NCBI RefSeq assembly: GCF_002127325.2 | Contig: NC_035440.2 | Coordinates: 78,493,375 to 78,557,374, forward strand | Source: Helianthus annuus | Taxonomy: Eukaryota; Streptophyta; Magnoliopsida; Asterales; Asteraceae | DNA length: 64,000 nt | Direction: 5' to 3' | Shown here: positions 37,265 to 48,452 of the stretch, piece after piece | Layout of the letters: every line of letters begins with the position of its first letter | Position numbering within the stretch: the first letter of the stretch is position 1 | Position numbers and translations under genes: made by a program | The notes under the pieces: generated by a model | What the model saw: only the letters and a program-made list of their open reading frames with translations | Told to the model about the DNA's origin: nothing | The model's database searches: none

Positions 37265-38203
37265 CCAAACCTAAGTAGCGCTGCTAACTAATACCATGTT
37301 ACCTCCCCGGTAACCAAACAACACGGAGGGACTTTAAAGGTTATAGGATGAGTATATTATCCAACATTCCCGTTTTTTTTACCCAAAAGACTTATCCCTC
37401 CCCGGGATACCCACTGACTGTCCCAACCACCGGGACGCATGCTCAAGAAAGATGAACTCACCTTCGGTTTGCTCGGTTAGACTAAATGCTTGTTCACAGT
37501 TGGTCAATCGAATCCTATAATGGTTACCAGTGACAATCAGTTTTCACGTTTACGTAAATCACAATCTTTTGTGCACATTGAACAAGTAGTCTCAAGTATA
37601 ATTCGTACTATCACATAAGTTGTAGTAAATATTCACACCAACGCATATCCATATTGTATATTCATGCCATATACTTATTCAATTTAACCTAGATATTTAC
37701 TCAAACAATAACACAATATAATATCGGGCTACACCATAAATGTGACTATGTGTGTGGCTTGTGGACCCGAAGCCCATCAGGCGTCGTATCCAGCATCGCG
37801 GCCCAACTATCACAACCGGCCCAAAAGGATTTCATTCATAGTGTGCTGAACCCTTCTAAAAGGTCAAGTGACAAAACGTAAGTTTCACTCCAAATAAATA
37901 TAACATAATCATCATTCTATCAACATCACCAATCATGCAACCTTATTGTCTGTCAATTAATCCCATAATTATCTCTAATAACTATGTCACAATCATACCC
38001 ATTAAATCAGGTCAAGCTACCTAGATCCTACACATGCATTACTGAACTAATAATTCAACACATGAAACTGCCTAATATAATTAAGAAAATAATACAAGAC
38101 CTATTGGAGTGCATGGCCCAAATTGAGATATTATCTACCCATGTGTGCGGCCCATTTGATCTTAACCTACAACCGATCACACAAATTCAGTTTAATCCCA
38201 TAA
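37265..38203 (-). repeat. Fourth strip of K between D and F
   Basis: No gene is visible in these 939 bases. The words gatgaactcacctt near 37452 resemble the tgtactcacctgagg motif at the corresponding region of LTR E (about 33270), which supports K being an LTR of this general type in reverse orientation. A short open frame near 37984-38229 shows no known feature. The strip ends at cataa, the expected left target copy for F. Confidence 0.45.
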
Positions 38204-38828
38204 TGTCACACCCCGACCACGTAAAATAACAAATCGTGGCGGAAACGTCGGGGAGTGTTGTAACAGATTTATCGTTTCACAACCATTGATACAAAAAAGT
38301 TTCGTTTTATTGATAATATTTAAACATTGATATTGTCTTAACATAGAACAAACAAGTTTCATATCGACTATCATAGTTATTATGTCACTAAGGCCTTGTC
38401 CAGATCCTATGTGACGCATGCAACCTAGAACCTCAATCAAGCAACAACACCTGAAACATATGTAAAATCAAAGTCAGGAAAGAAATGATGGCGAGTACAT
38501 AGGTTTTATAAGATTATGGGAATCATGGCTTCGTTTACATGTTGCAGTACTTAATTAGACTACAAGAGCCAAAATACAAACCTTGTTTTGAAAAGTGTAT
38601 TGCAACATAATTAACCAACTCAAATCAAGATGGTTATAGTTTATAAAACCTCGTAGTCATGATTCTTAACCCAAAAACATTTGTTTAGAAAACCAATTTG
38701 TAAAACATCTTGTAAAAACTCGTTAGAACTCGTATGGTTTATATCTTTTAGAAAAACATCGTTGTGTGACATCGTTTCAAAATCGTTTACCCAAGTGAAC
38801 TAAATAACGCCACGGTATGTAACATGAT
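38204..38828 (-). repeat. Left part of F, a reverse-oriented LTR interrupted by G
   Basis: It begins TGTCACACCCCGACCACG followed by ggcggaaacgtcggggagtg, the signature shared by I and J. It stops at the duplication of G (atgat, 38824-38828) and resumes at 61467. The join restores the words seen intact in E (cacgatatgtaac, then ttatatataggaagtacc). Whether F is a solo LTR or one end of a longer element cannot be seen here. Confidence 0.8.
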
Positions 38829-41192
38829 TGTGACAACTGTGTTCTGTAAGCACCGTATAATGTAAAACAATGTTGGTTATCAATAAAACAATATGCTTTG
38901 GTGTTATTATATGTGTTCTTGTGTTTGATGATTTTACAATTTGATTCGATTTCGACTTCAAGCTTTAAATCACTTTCTGGAAGGTTATACGCAAGCTGGT
39001 GCTTAAACGCAATCAGTGTAACACGACATACACTCCGGAACTGTGACGTAAGACAAAAATACCCTAAATATCCCTCACATAACTTAGAAATAAGTTTCGA
39101 AGGATTCGGTATGTCGAAAACATGTTTATTTGAACTAAAGAACTAATTACGACAAAACTGCGAAACGAACGTTAGCGACCGCCCGGATAATACTTAAATC
39201 CCACAAATATTTTGTTATGATTAAAATCTTATTTTAATCAGGTTCGTGTTGAAAAATAAATTAAAACGCTTAAAAACGTTATTTTTCAAATTTAAGCGCG
39301 TACCGTGTGTTTCTGCACGACACAATGCTTTTACTGTGAAATGCGGACAACGCAGCCAGTCTTGGCAACTGAAATCTATTTCAGTAATATTTTGGCGAGT
39401 TTATTTTGATAGAATAATAAAAACAAATTAGAACGCCATAAATCGGGATTTGAACGCTAAATAAATTACCCGGTACATAATTAAACACTTTAACGGAACG
39501 GTGTTTAACCGGACAACCGGACATTACCCGGGACACTGAAATTTTACCACACACATTATTTTATTATTTCTGGCTAGTTATGGTCCCCGAACACCCTAAC
39601 ACCCCTTATATTATATAACACACTTTATTACACAAACTATACACTTGGTTCCTAACTAGATTAGTAACTAACCTTTACAACCCAACTAGAAGCACCCCCC
39701 CCCCCCCCCCCCCCCCGCAACCGGTTCTAGACAAGGGAGTACATTTCTTGATTATTATAATCCACTTGCCTAATATCTACCCTACTTATTACACAAGGGA
39801 CATTAGTGAAAAATGGATTTTAAGAAGGCTTATGGAGCAAGAACTTTCATTTGCATCAAACACTTCACAAAAAAAATTACTCCCTCATCTCTTCTTCATT
39901 TCGGCAGCCACACACCACCACCATACACCCACCATCAAGTTCCCTTCAAGCCATTTTTCTTATACTCTAAGGTGCAAGAGGTCCAACAACGAAGCTTGGT
40001 GCGTTCGGAAGTCGAAGGACCACTCTCGTTTTCTTTTATCCACCACTTTTACGCTTTGAAACTCCCCTAGCCTTGTGCTAGTAGTAAGTGCCTTAGATCT
40101 TCATCTTGTTCATATTTTTATGTGGTTAATGATGTTTAAAGATCAAAAAGTTAGAAAGCCTAATGAACATAAACAGGTCTTGAAGTATAACTAACTAAAG
40201 ATGAAGCATATGGTAAAGTAGTGTTAAAAATGATGAATGAAATATGATATTGCATGATAAATCTGATATATATATATATAAGTAATAATCTGCTATAAGT
40301 ATTGATGTGATCGCTAAACATGTTAACGGAATCAATCGAACACACTTTATAATGTTAAAAGACTGAAAACAGCTTGTTGATCTGCTTTTCCAGCCGTCTT
40401 TAACTGGCTGTAACCACATCATAACTTAATGAAAAATGTATTTTCTAAAGTCTGGATTTATATATTATGAAATACGGTTCTAATGGCACTGGAATCATAA
40501 TTTTCGGACTCCGTTTCCTATTTTTAAAGAACCATTTCGTAACAGCAGCTTAAGCTGAATTTTTGCTGCTGAAATATGTGTCGTGTTTTCAGTCATAACT
40601 TAAATTCTGTGTAGGGTTAGATCATGAAATTTATACTGTAGATGGTCACCATTCTCGCCGTGATCCTCCAACTGGAATTACGTTAAACGGACTTACGATT
40701 AACTTTTAGTGAATTATTCCGTAGACTGCGATCAGAAAGTAACAAATCTGATTTGTAGTCAGGAAAATGAGTTTTTATAAAATAATAGTAATGAACTAGA
40801 CCTCGATATTTTTACAAAGTAATATTTGGTTCGTGTAAGATGTTCTGTAAAAATTTGGGAATTTTTAGAATAAGTTAACCATTTTATTTAAATGTCCTAA
40901 ACCAGACCAGTTTCATATATATTAAAACAGAAATGACCTAAGTAGTATTTTGCATGTCAAAGTGTGGTTTTTGATTATTAAAAATCATTCTTATTTAATT
41001 TAGGGCGGATAAACAATTGAGGGATTGTATTAACATTTAAAAACGCACCCGAAGGTGAGTACATAGTTCCCCTATTTTACTGTTTTCAATTGTTTTGGGG
41101 TGATTCATATGTATCAAAACGATTTCGATGTTTTAACAATGGTTTCACAACGAGTAAGATGGTTTATATTAAACTAACAACGATTTCGATAA
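38829..41192 (+). repeat. 5' LTR of G, left part
   Basis: It starts TGTGACAACTGTG and ends at H's left target copy (gataa, 41188-41192). It contains a run of 22 C at 39695-39716 (12 C in the other LTR) and a TA-dinucleotide run near 40268-40281. Several short frames repeat in the 3' LTR and have no protein features. Confidence 0.92.
39695..39716. repeat. Poly-C run, 22 bases, in the 5' LTR of G
   Basis: The matching place in the 3' LTR (55608-55619) has 12 C. Such runs are unstable in replication and in sequencing, so the exact length is uncertain. Confidence 0.85.
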
Positions 41193-41650
41193 TGTAGGAT
41201 CGTTTGGAGACCCGAAAGAGTCGTTCAGAGGTTTGCTCTTGCGATTCAGATGTGGAATTATAAGAAAAGCAAGTAGATATAGCACGTTCTTCCTTCTAAC
41301 TATCTTTTGTATTGATTTTCAACGTTTTACAGCTCAAACATCACACCGGCAGAGCTTCGGCGTGGAAAACAAGATCTCTACTGAATGAATCGCTCATGGG
41401 CCTATATATAGAAGTCTGGGACCGCTCATATGATCATGTGACATATGAGCGGTTCAGCCTATGTTCACATAGGCGACCCAAAACTGCCATAAAGGCGATC
41501 CATGATATCTAATGCCCTAAAAGCGATTCAAACACATATCACCTTTACAAGCTTCTATTTTCTCGTATTTCGAGCCCTATGCTTATACAATATGATATAA
41601 GACTTGATCCTAGACACCTAGACGGAATCAACAGATGTAGTGCACCAACA
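41193..41650 (-). repeat. 3' LTR of element H
   Basis: It is 458 bp, TGTAGGATCG to TGCACCAACA in window orientation. A 12-base inverted repeat (accgctcatatg and its complement, 9 bases apart) lies near 41422-41454, next to a TATA-like run tatatata near 41404-41410. Confidence 0.95.
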
Positions 41651-43804
41651 GACTCCCCCTCAGATGTTGATGGAGTCGTTACCACACTCTGACTTTAAAG
41701 CTGTAACTTCACCTCGTCAGGCTAGATCAGTCTCTGGGCTTTCTCTTTCTCTCTGACTTCAGACTCCTCCTCTCAATTTGCTGGCATTCCTTTGATCTTC
41801 AGCAACATCTTCAGGATCGTTGTCTGATCTACACAGGCCTTCAGAATCGAATAACCTGGCTTTAAAACACTTTAATTCTTTTGATCAGATTTCTTGATTC
41901 CTGCACAATCTTAACCCAGCAATAAATTTTCTAGATTTATCACATATCAACATCCTGTGCATCAACCCATGACTCTCTCTCACCAATATATGATGAACCA
42001 CTTGAAGAAGGTTAGATTTAATGAAAACAATTAGATTTACACAAACACTCCCCCTCAAATACTGCTCATCATGTTTAGCACACGGAATTTTGAAAATCAG
42101 TTTTCCAATATCAGTTGTCCAAAATCTTTTTGACTTTTTCAAAATTATGCTAAAACACACACAAAATCTTTTTGGATTTTCTGAGAGATATTTGTTGACA
42201 CCACATGCAGAAATAAACTATTTACAAACAATATTTTTGTGAGTTCGTGCAAGAGGATCATATCAGTTTATGAGACAAATCACCAACACTGTTAAGCTTG
42301 ATTTCATTTTAAGCTTTAAACAATTTACCTAGATTGTCAGTATGTTTGTCCTCTTAAGTTCCCAACACAAATTTCAATCGATTCAAGATACGATATTTAA
42401 TGATTTAGAAACTTAAACTTAATTGTGTATCACTCCACTTGAATATACTCCCGTATCCAGATCCCAAATATTCAGTCTTACAGGTGAGTATACCACAGAT
42501 GATATCTGTAAAGGGTAGATGCGAAACCGTGAGAGCTCAGGTCAGAACTTCCGTTCAGCAGAGAGATGACGGCTCGACTTTTGGTGGGTCCCCTTTAGAG
42601 GATCTTTTTGCATTTCAACAGCAGCGACTATCAATTTTATTGTTTCATCAGCATGCTGAGGGCGAAGCTTATGTTTCAAAGCTTTAGCAGAAAGTATTAT
42701 CCGGGGACTAGGTCAGTACTTCCATACAGCAGAAGTCCCGGGATAATACCCCAGATATCACTGAGTATAAAGACCTAGTATCTCAGAATACGGGACCTTT
42801 CAAACAAGATTTCGGGGGTTACCCATATATTCAAGAATAGTTACCCACGAATCAAGCAAGTTTGATTTAGGTTTATATCTCGTTTCAATTTACTAAATGT
42901 GCGAAAATCTACTGACACATCCGCAGTAAGATTGTTTAACACTTTTTAACTTTACATTTCTTTAGCGTGCCGTGATAGTCCACTGATGTACTATCATTTC
43001 CTCTTTTTTCGCAACAAATCTCATTTTTGAATTTTATCATGTTTTTGGCTTTTTCAAATTTTCAAATGTTTTTGGATTTTCTGAAATTTCCCTACTCCCC
43101 CTAAAATGCAAACACATTTTAAAGAAAATTTGAAAACTTCTAAATTTTTACCTACTAGAAACATAAAAAGTAAAACAAACTATATAGAAACTTGACAACT
43201 GACACTGAATCACATCAAATCGCCATTCACTAGGCATAAACAATCCGAACTCCCCCTATCACAAATCATTTTCTCATTTAGATTTCAAAACACTTAAATT
43301 TGTTTTAATCAAAATGACTTTTCCGGAAAATGAATTTGTGTTGATAACAACCACTTGTAGATCTATCAATTTTAAAATGGGGATGTGGTTCATCATCTTG
43401 TCTATCTTTTGTCATGAATAGTAAATGAAGTACAAATTAATGTCCCTGATTTACCATTTGCATTCAATAGTTTCCTGTACCACTTGTAAATGTAATCACT
43501 TCACAGTATCCAAGCATCTCAAAAAAAATTTAACCACAAATACCACTTGTGGGATCAAGATTACCACTTGTAGATACAATGGTTACCACTTGTAGGAATG
43601 TGACCTCTACATTACCATTTTTCAACCAGAATGCCGATTGCTGCTTCACACTAACCATCTTGGAAGCTCCGACATAGTCCTTCAACCTGTAAACAAAAAC
43701 ATTTAAGCATTAAACATAAACATTCAAACTTCTCAAATACTAGAAGGATGCCGATTCATGATCCACGATATAAACTTGGGATCTCCGGCGTAGTCCTTAG
43801 ACTA
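41651..43804 (-). other. 3' noncoding region of H with repeated polypurine tracts
   Basis: No RT, protease or integrase frame is present. The sense word agggggagt occurs four times: next to the LTR (41652-41660), and near 42047, 43094 and 43249. Multiple polypurine tracts are a known trait of Sireviruses. Two imperfect copies of a 22-base word starting ggtcag lie at 42540-42561 and 42711-42732. Five copies of accacttgta lie at 43349-43600. A plus-strand frame of 82 codons at 42439-42687 is antisense and shows no family. Confidence 0.75.
43349..43600 (-). repeat. Repeated copies of the LTR/primer-site junction word in H
   Basis: accacttgta occurs at about 43350, 43479, 43542, 43563 and 43585, with weaker taccattt forms nearby. 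The same word with neighbours (taccacttgtagga) spans the real junction of primer site and 5' LTR at 48446-48459. The copies lie just downstream of the gag stop on the sense strand. Confidence 0.7.
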
Positions 43805-46800
43805 TCATGGAAAATAAACATCCATCCAAGTCTTCTCAGACTTGATGGATTTCAACTCCTGAGCAGTCGGGTTGTATGTAGCCTTTTTCGTAGCGTAAAA
43901 ATCTTTGACCCCCTTTGCTCTTCCACTCAACATTTTTCCAAATATCTTTTTAACATTCCCATTGAATGTTTTTTCGACATCAAAATCATTCTTTTCTTTG
44001 TAGAACTGATTCGAAATCTCAGTTTTTCCCACTTTCTTTTTTACTTCCTCAAACTTCAATGATGGAAACTCCTCATCATTCACTAAAATCTTCTTCTCAA
44101 CCTGTGGCTCTTCTGGCTTTGTGGAACCAGATTCATCGCCAATGATCACATCATCTTTCTTCGCAATCCACACCTGGTTGTCTTTTCCTTTCTTCTCATA
44201 CTTGTTCTTTTGTGAACATTCACCAACCTCGAATTTTGAATTCTCAAACATTCTAAGTTTTTCAGTCGGTGGTTCAACATCAACAACTTTCTCTTTCAAC
44301 TTCTGAGACACTCCCTGTTTTGCTTTGGCATTCCATGTACAGTTCCATGCAATGTGACCGACTTCATTGCATCTGTAACAGGTACGAGTCTCTCTTTGAT
44401 AACAAATCTCATCTCCATTTTTCTTTTTCTCAGCAAGAAACTCTTTGTTGGACTGTCTCCAGAATGGTTTCTGTTGTTCCTCGTCTGAGCTTCCACCTGA
44501 CACAAATTCAAATTTTGTTTTAGAATTTTTCATATTTTTATCATTTTCTGGTGGGATAAAACCTAAACCTTTCTTTTTGTAGCTACACTTTTGGTTAGGT
44601 TTCTTGTGAAAACCAGAACCAGAATTGTAACCTTTTTTCTTATTTAAACGTTGTTGAACTCTAGAAGTATATTTTTTAGGTTTTTCAAAACTTTTCAAAA
44701 CTTTTAATTCTGGAATATTAATTTCAATTAGTTTGAAAGTTTTGTTTATTAGTTCCGTTTTAATACTCATTATTGGGAACTCTTTATTGTAGTATAATTT
44801 GTCAGAATCATTCAAAGTATAAACAACTTCGAAAGTTTCATCATCCAAATTTGCTTTCGATAACAAAAATTCTTTACTGTAACACCGTTTGACCGACGAA
44901 TTTTGACTGTTAACTGACGACTTTGACCCTCCAGACTTAGATTTCGACTCGGACTCCTCATCAGTATCCAACACTTGATCGACCACCTTTTTGATTAATT
45001 TAGACTCATGATCAGTATCGGATGAGGTAAACGTCACATCAATATTTTCTGGTAAAACGTCAGTTGTGTCGGTTTTAAGCTGTATATTGACTGCTTTTGC
45101 AAGTTGTTCCTCATTTGGTTTCCTAGGTGAATACCCATCCCAAATTGGAGGTGGACACTTGTTATAGCTAACAGTCGGTTTCTTACCACAGTCTTTCTTC
45201 TTCGTTAGCTTCTCGTCTTGAAAAACTTCCAAACCTGCAACAGTTGGATAAACACGATCAATGAGATAATCAGAAGTAGTGTAGCTTAACAATAACCTCC
45301 TAATTCTCTCATTCTCTATCTTTTCCGTTTCCAACTCTTGCTTCCACTTGGCACTCTCTTCAATGTAGAAGTTTATCGCTTTTTGCTTCGACATTAAAGT
45401 TGCATTCATCATTGTCAGCGCCTGTTCTCTCTCAGTGTTTGTTGTTTGTAGACCAGTTACTGTTTTGTTCAATATGTCGTACGATTCCTTCACGTAGTTG
45501 AGATTGAACAATAACTGCTCTTTCTTTTTCTCATACTCAGCTATGATGTCGTCTTTTGCTGCACACTCTTTGCATACTTCCAAACACTTCTCACATGGCT
45601 TCACAACTTCAACAATCTTCTCAACTTCAATGGTTTTAACAACTTCAACCACTTTTTCTACTTCAATCACCTTTTCTTCTTCTTTTACAACCTCAGTAAT
45701 CTTCTCAGCAACATTTTCAACAACTTGAATATCATCTTCAGATTCAGTTTGTTGTTCTTTAGCAGCTCGTTTTTCCTTCAGTTTCTCCATCCGTTCTGCA
45801 AAATATAAATGAAAACTATCAGGAGAAAGATGAGACTTAGCAACATTTATATGTTTTTCCTCATCATCACTGCTGCTGTGATCAGGTGACTGATCAAACT
45901 GAACAGATTTTTCAGAATCATCATCAGAAACACCAGAATCAGAAGGTGTTTTATCAAATACAACTGTTTTTTCTGAAAAAATTTCATTCTGTACACTCTC
46001 ATCAGAACTCGATAAACTCTCATCTGAACCGTCTGAAATTTCTCCAGATCTTTCTGAAAGTTCATCGGTACTTTCTGAATTTTCATCAGATGACACAGAT
46101 TTTTCAACATCACTTGGTACATTCACACCAATCGATTTCATCCAAGTAGCAAATAAATTTGGTTCTCGGACAATCTTGGCAATGAAAGCTTTGTATTCTC
46201 CCTTCTCATCCACAAACATATCCCAACTGAAACCTTCTGGTAGTTTCTCATCATCTTGATCGATAATGCGTTCTGTAGTGGCTTCAGATGATATGTAATC
46301 ATTCCAGCTGAAATCTACAACACATGCTCTTTTGGAATCTTCAATTTTTCTTCCGTGAGCTGTCTGAGGTTCTTGGGATTGACCAACTTGCTGATAGATA
46401 GCTTTGCGGTAGTAATCATCTTTCCCGAATGGATTCTGTGCTCCGCTAGCTTCTCTTCCTTTGCACTCCCGTTTGAAATGGCCCTTCTCCCTGCATCGAA
46501 AACAAGTAACTTTAGATTTATCAAAACCTAAAGTAGAAACATGTGCATCAAGAAAGTCATTTCTCCCGGTAATAGTTTTGAATTTCTCAGCCCGACGAAG
46601 AACACTTGCAAGACACCATTTGATATCCATAAGTTCCATTTCCTCGGCGTCTATTTGGTCGTAATCCTCTTTGGTGAGCATAGGATTTCCGATCCGACCA
46701 GTAACTAGACCTTCATAAGATAACAGAACTGAACCCAGTAGTGCCATGTGGTCTTTAGTAGTGTCTTCAGAGAAGCTTTGACCTTCTGGAAGGTTGAGAG

Positions 46801-47767
46801 CTATGTTGCACTGAATTATGTATCCATTTCCGGTTTTCGTACTCTGAGACTGAAAGCTTGTGTTAGTCTCTTTCGGATTCACACTCGGAAACGATGAAAA
46901 CCCGCTGCTGCTCTTGTTTGTATCCTGATCAGCTTTCTCAGATGAATCTCCAGCACTGAAGGCGTTTTGAATCTTTGGACTTCTTTCAGCTTCAGAAACT
47001 GGAACACTACCTTTATAGTACATTTTAACATCCTGTTGACCACTAGGACTGTTCATTCTAGCGATCTTTTGCTGTTCAAGATTCTGAGCCTCTAATTTTT
47101 CAATAAATTGCCCAATTGTCAGTCCGTCAAAAACACCCGTGTTTTTCAATATCATCAAATACGTTCCCCACTCTTTCTGAGGTAACGCGTCAGCCAATTT
47201 ATCCACATACTCTTCACGTTGTTTATCAACACCAATCATTGTTAATGATCTCACTAAGTGACAGTATCTTTCAATCAGCGTCTTAGTATCCTCTCCTGGT
47301 AAACTGCTGAAAAGATCAAACTCTTTCTTAAGCAATGCCTTTTTGCTTTTCACCATACTCGTACTTCCCTCGAATTTGATTTTAAGAGCTTCCCATATTG
47401 ACTTAGCAGTTTTGTCATGTTCTAACAGAATGAATATATCTTCTTTAATCGCCTGCTGTAACAAACTGATCATCATTTTTTCTGCTCTGTACATTGCACG
47501 TTCTTGATCTGTAAATTCAGATATCTGCTTGATAACATTCACCTCTGTTCTTGGTAACACATACTTCTTCAAGATACATTCCCATGATCTAAGATGATTT
47601 GCTTGAACCCAGTTTTCAAAACGATCCTTCCACCCGTAGTATTCTTCAATACTCATCAGTTTAGGGGGTTTCTGGGTTGTTCCCGTCTCATTTTCAAGAT
47701 TCATGGCTTGAGCAATCGCGGCTGGAGTGCTCGGTGTAGCAAACGCGTTGAAGAATTCAGAACTCAT
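43805..47767 (-). CDS. gag: Giant gag-like protein of element H (1320 codons)
   Basis: The unbroken frame starts MSSEFFNAFATPSTPAA. Residues about 35-250 form a copia-type (UBN2-like) gag region with KPPKLMSIEEYYGW and KEDIFILLEHDKTAKSIWEAL. A CCHC knuckle (CFRCREKGHFKREC) is at about 420. A serine- and acid-rich stretch follows at about 560-660. Repeated EVEK/EVVK units at about 690-720 run into a CxxCx3CxxC cluster (CEKCLEVCKEC near 723). A glutamate- and lysine-rich, probably coiled-coil part follows (about 735-860), then a second CCHC knuckle (CYRCNEVGHIAWNC) near 1127. It is far longer than typical copia gag. There is no protease, integrase or RT. A is a broken homologue of roughly its first 970 residues, so the layout is a family trait. 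It probably binds RNA and forms particles using enzymes from another element; the roles of the middle and last thirds are unknown. Confidence 0.85.
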   Translation of the reverse strand: MSSEFFNAFATPSTPAAIAQAMNLENETGTTQKPPKLMSIEEYYGWKDRFENWVQANHLRSWECILKKYVLPRTEVNVIKQISEFTDQERAMYRAEKMMISLLQQAIKEDIFILLEHDKTAKSIWEALKIKFEGSTSMVKSKKALLKKEFDLFSSLPGEDTKTLIERYCHLVRSLTMIGVDKQREEYVDKLADALPQKEWGTYLMILKNTGVFDGLTIGQFIEKLEAQNLEQQKIARMNSPSGQQDVKMYYKGSVPVSEAERSPKIQNAFSAGDSSEKADQDTNKSSSGFSSFPSVNPKETNTSFQSQSTKTGNGYIIQCNIALNLPEGQSFSEDTTKDHMALLGSVLLSYEGLVTGRIGNPMLTKEDYDQIDAEEMELMDIKWCLASVLRRAEKFKTITGRNDFLDAHVSTLGFDKSKVTCFRCREKGHFKRECKGREASGAQNPFGKDDYYRKAIYQQVGQSQEPQTAHGRKIEDSKRACVVDFSWNDYISSEATTERIIDQDDEKLPEGFSWDMFVDEKGEYKAFIAKIVREPNLFATWMKSIGVNVPSDVEKSVSSDENSESTDELSERSGEISDGSDESLSSSDESVQNEIFSEKTVVFDKTPSDSGVSDDDSEKSVQFDQSPDHSSSDDEEKHINVAKSHLSPDSFHLYFAERMEKLKEKRAAKEQQTESEDDIQVVENVAEKITEVVKEEEKVIEVEKVVEVVKTIEVEKIVEVVKPCEKCLEVCKECAAKDDIIAEYEKKKEQLLFNLNYVKESYDILNKTVTGLQTTNTEREQALTMMNATLMSKQKAINFYIEESAKWKQELETEKIENERIRRLLLSYTTSDYLIDRVYPTVAGLEVFQDEKLTKKKDCGKKPTVSYNKCPPPIWDGYSPRKPNEEQLAKAVNIQLKTDTTDVLPENIDVTFTSSDTDHESKLIKKVVDQVLDTDEESESKSKSGGSKSSVNSQNSSVKRCYSKEFLLSKANLDDETFEVVYTLNDSDKLYYNKEFPIMSIKTELINKTFKLIEINIPELKVLKSFEKPKKYTSRVQQRLNKKKGYNSGSGFHKKPNQKCSYKKKGLGFIPPENDKNMKNSKTKFEFVSGGSSDEEQQKPFWRQSNKEFLAEKKKNGDEICYQRETRTCYRCNEVGHIAWNCTWNAKAKQGVSQKLKEKVVDVEPPTEKLRMFENSKFEVGECSQKNKYEKKGKDNQVWIAKKDDVIIGDESGSTKPEEPQVEKKILVNDEEFPSLKFEEVKKKVGKTEISNQFYKEKNDFDVEKTFNGNVKKIFGKMLSGRAKGVKDFYATKKATYNPTAQELKSIKSEKTWMDVYFP

Positions 47768-47799
47768 GTTGACTTAACACAAAATTCAATGCAGCTGAC

Positions 47800-48240
47800 A
47801 GAAAAGCGGTTCAACAACAATCACAAAAGCGATCCAATCAAAATTCAACCTAATGAGCGGTCCAAACTAATGATGTTCGAGCGGTTCAAGTGTTGTTGTT
47901 CGAGCGGTTCACAAATGTTGTTGTTCGAGCGGTTCACAAGTGTTGTTCGAGCAGTTCAGATAAGCGATTCCAAAAATTTAATTTTGAGCGGTTCAAGGTC
48001 TTGTCTGAATGAGCGGTTCAGAAATTAAATTTGGAGCGGTTCACCAATATTTACACGAGCGGTTCAGGAATTTGTTCTAAGAGCGATCCAGAGTTGTTTT
48101 AGAGCGATTCAAAGAATTAACTTTGGAGCGGTTCATGCAAAGTTCCTATGAGCGGTTCATAAAAGTCTATATGAGCGATCCACAACAGTATTTTCGAGCG
48201 GTTCACGAAGTGATGTCAGCAAACACGAACCGCTTTTGAG
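47800..48240 (-). repeat. Decamer array (gagcggttca) in the leader of element H
   Basis: About 17 copies of gagcggttca or close variants (gagcgattca, gagcgatcca) occur every 20-28 bases between the gag ATG and the primer site, with unrelated spacers. Further copies occur inside the LTR, where two form the inverted repeat next to the TATA-like box. Element A has the same design with a different motif. Confidence 0.88.
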
Positions 48241-48438
48241 CGAAAATTCAATTTTAATCAATTTTAAGCCGAATTAAGGTCTATAACTTTCAAGTTTTGT
48301 TAAATCATGATTCCGCACATATTGTGAGAATTTGGAGCGATTTTTAACCGTGAAATCTCCTCGAAATTAGAAAAGAAGGTGTAGAAGTGAGAAACAACAC
48401 TGAAAACCGGCTATATTCTGTAGAAAACCTCCTCCTAA

Positions 48439-48450
48439 GCTCTGATACCA
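48439..48450 (-). other. Primer-binding site of element H
   Basis: The sense strand reads tggtatcagagc, two bases after the LTR end, complementary to initiator-Met tRNA as in A. Confidence 0.87.
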
Positions 48451-48452
48451 CT

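Noticed and set aside
37265..38203. Possible host gene fragment between D and F
   Set aside because: No coding signal; LTR-like words and flanking duplications make an interrupted LTR more likely.
39748..40070. Open frames of 85-103 codons in G's 5' LTR, repeated at 55649-55971
   Set aside because: They lie in LTR sequence, are duplicated only because the LTRs are, and overlap each other in different frames; no known domain.
45498..46149. Plus-strand frames opposite the H gag
   Set aside because: They are shadows of the 1320-codon minus-strand ORF.
43805..47767. Host coiled-coil or zinc-finger protein
   Set aside because: It lies between matching LTRs with primer site and polypurine tract, and starts with copia-type gag.
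47800..48240. Evenly spaced short repeats with unique spacers resembling a CRISPR array
   Set aside because: The repeat is only about ten bases, imperfect, and lies in a retrotransposon leader in a plant genome with no cas genes.
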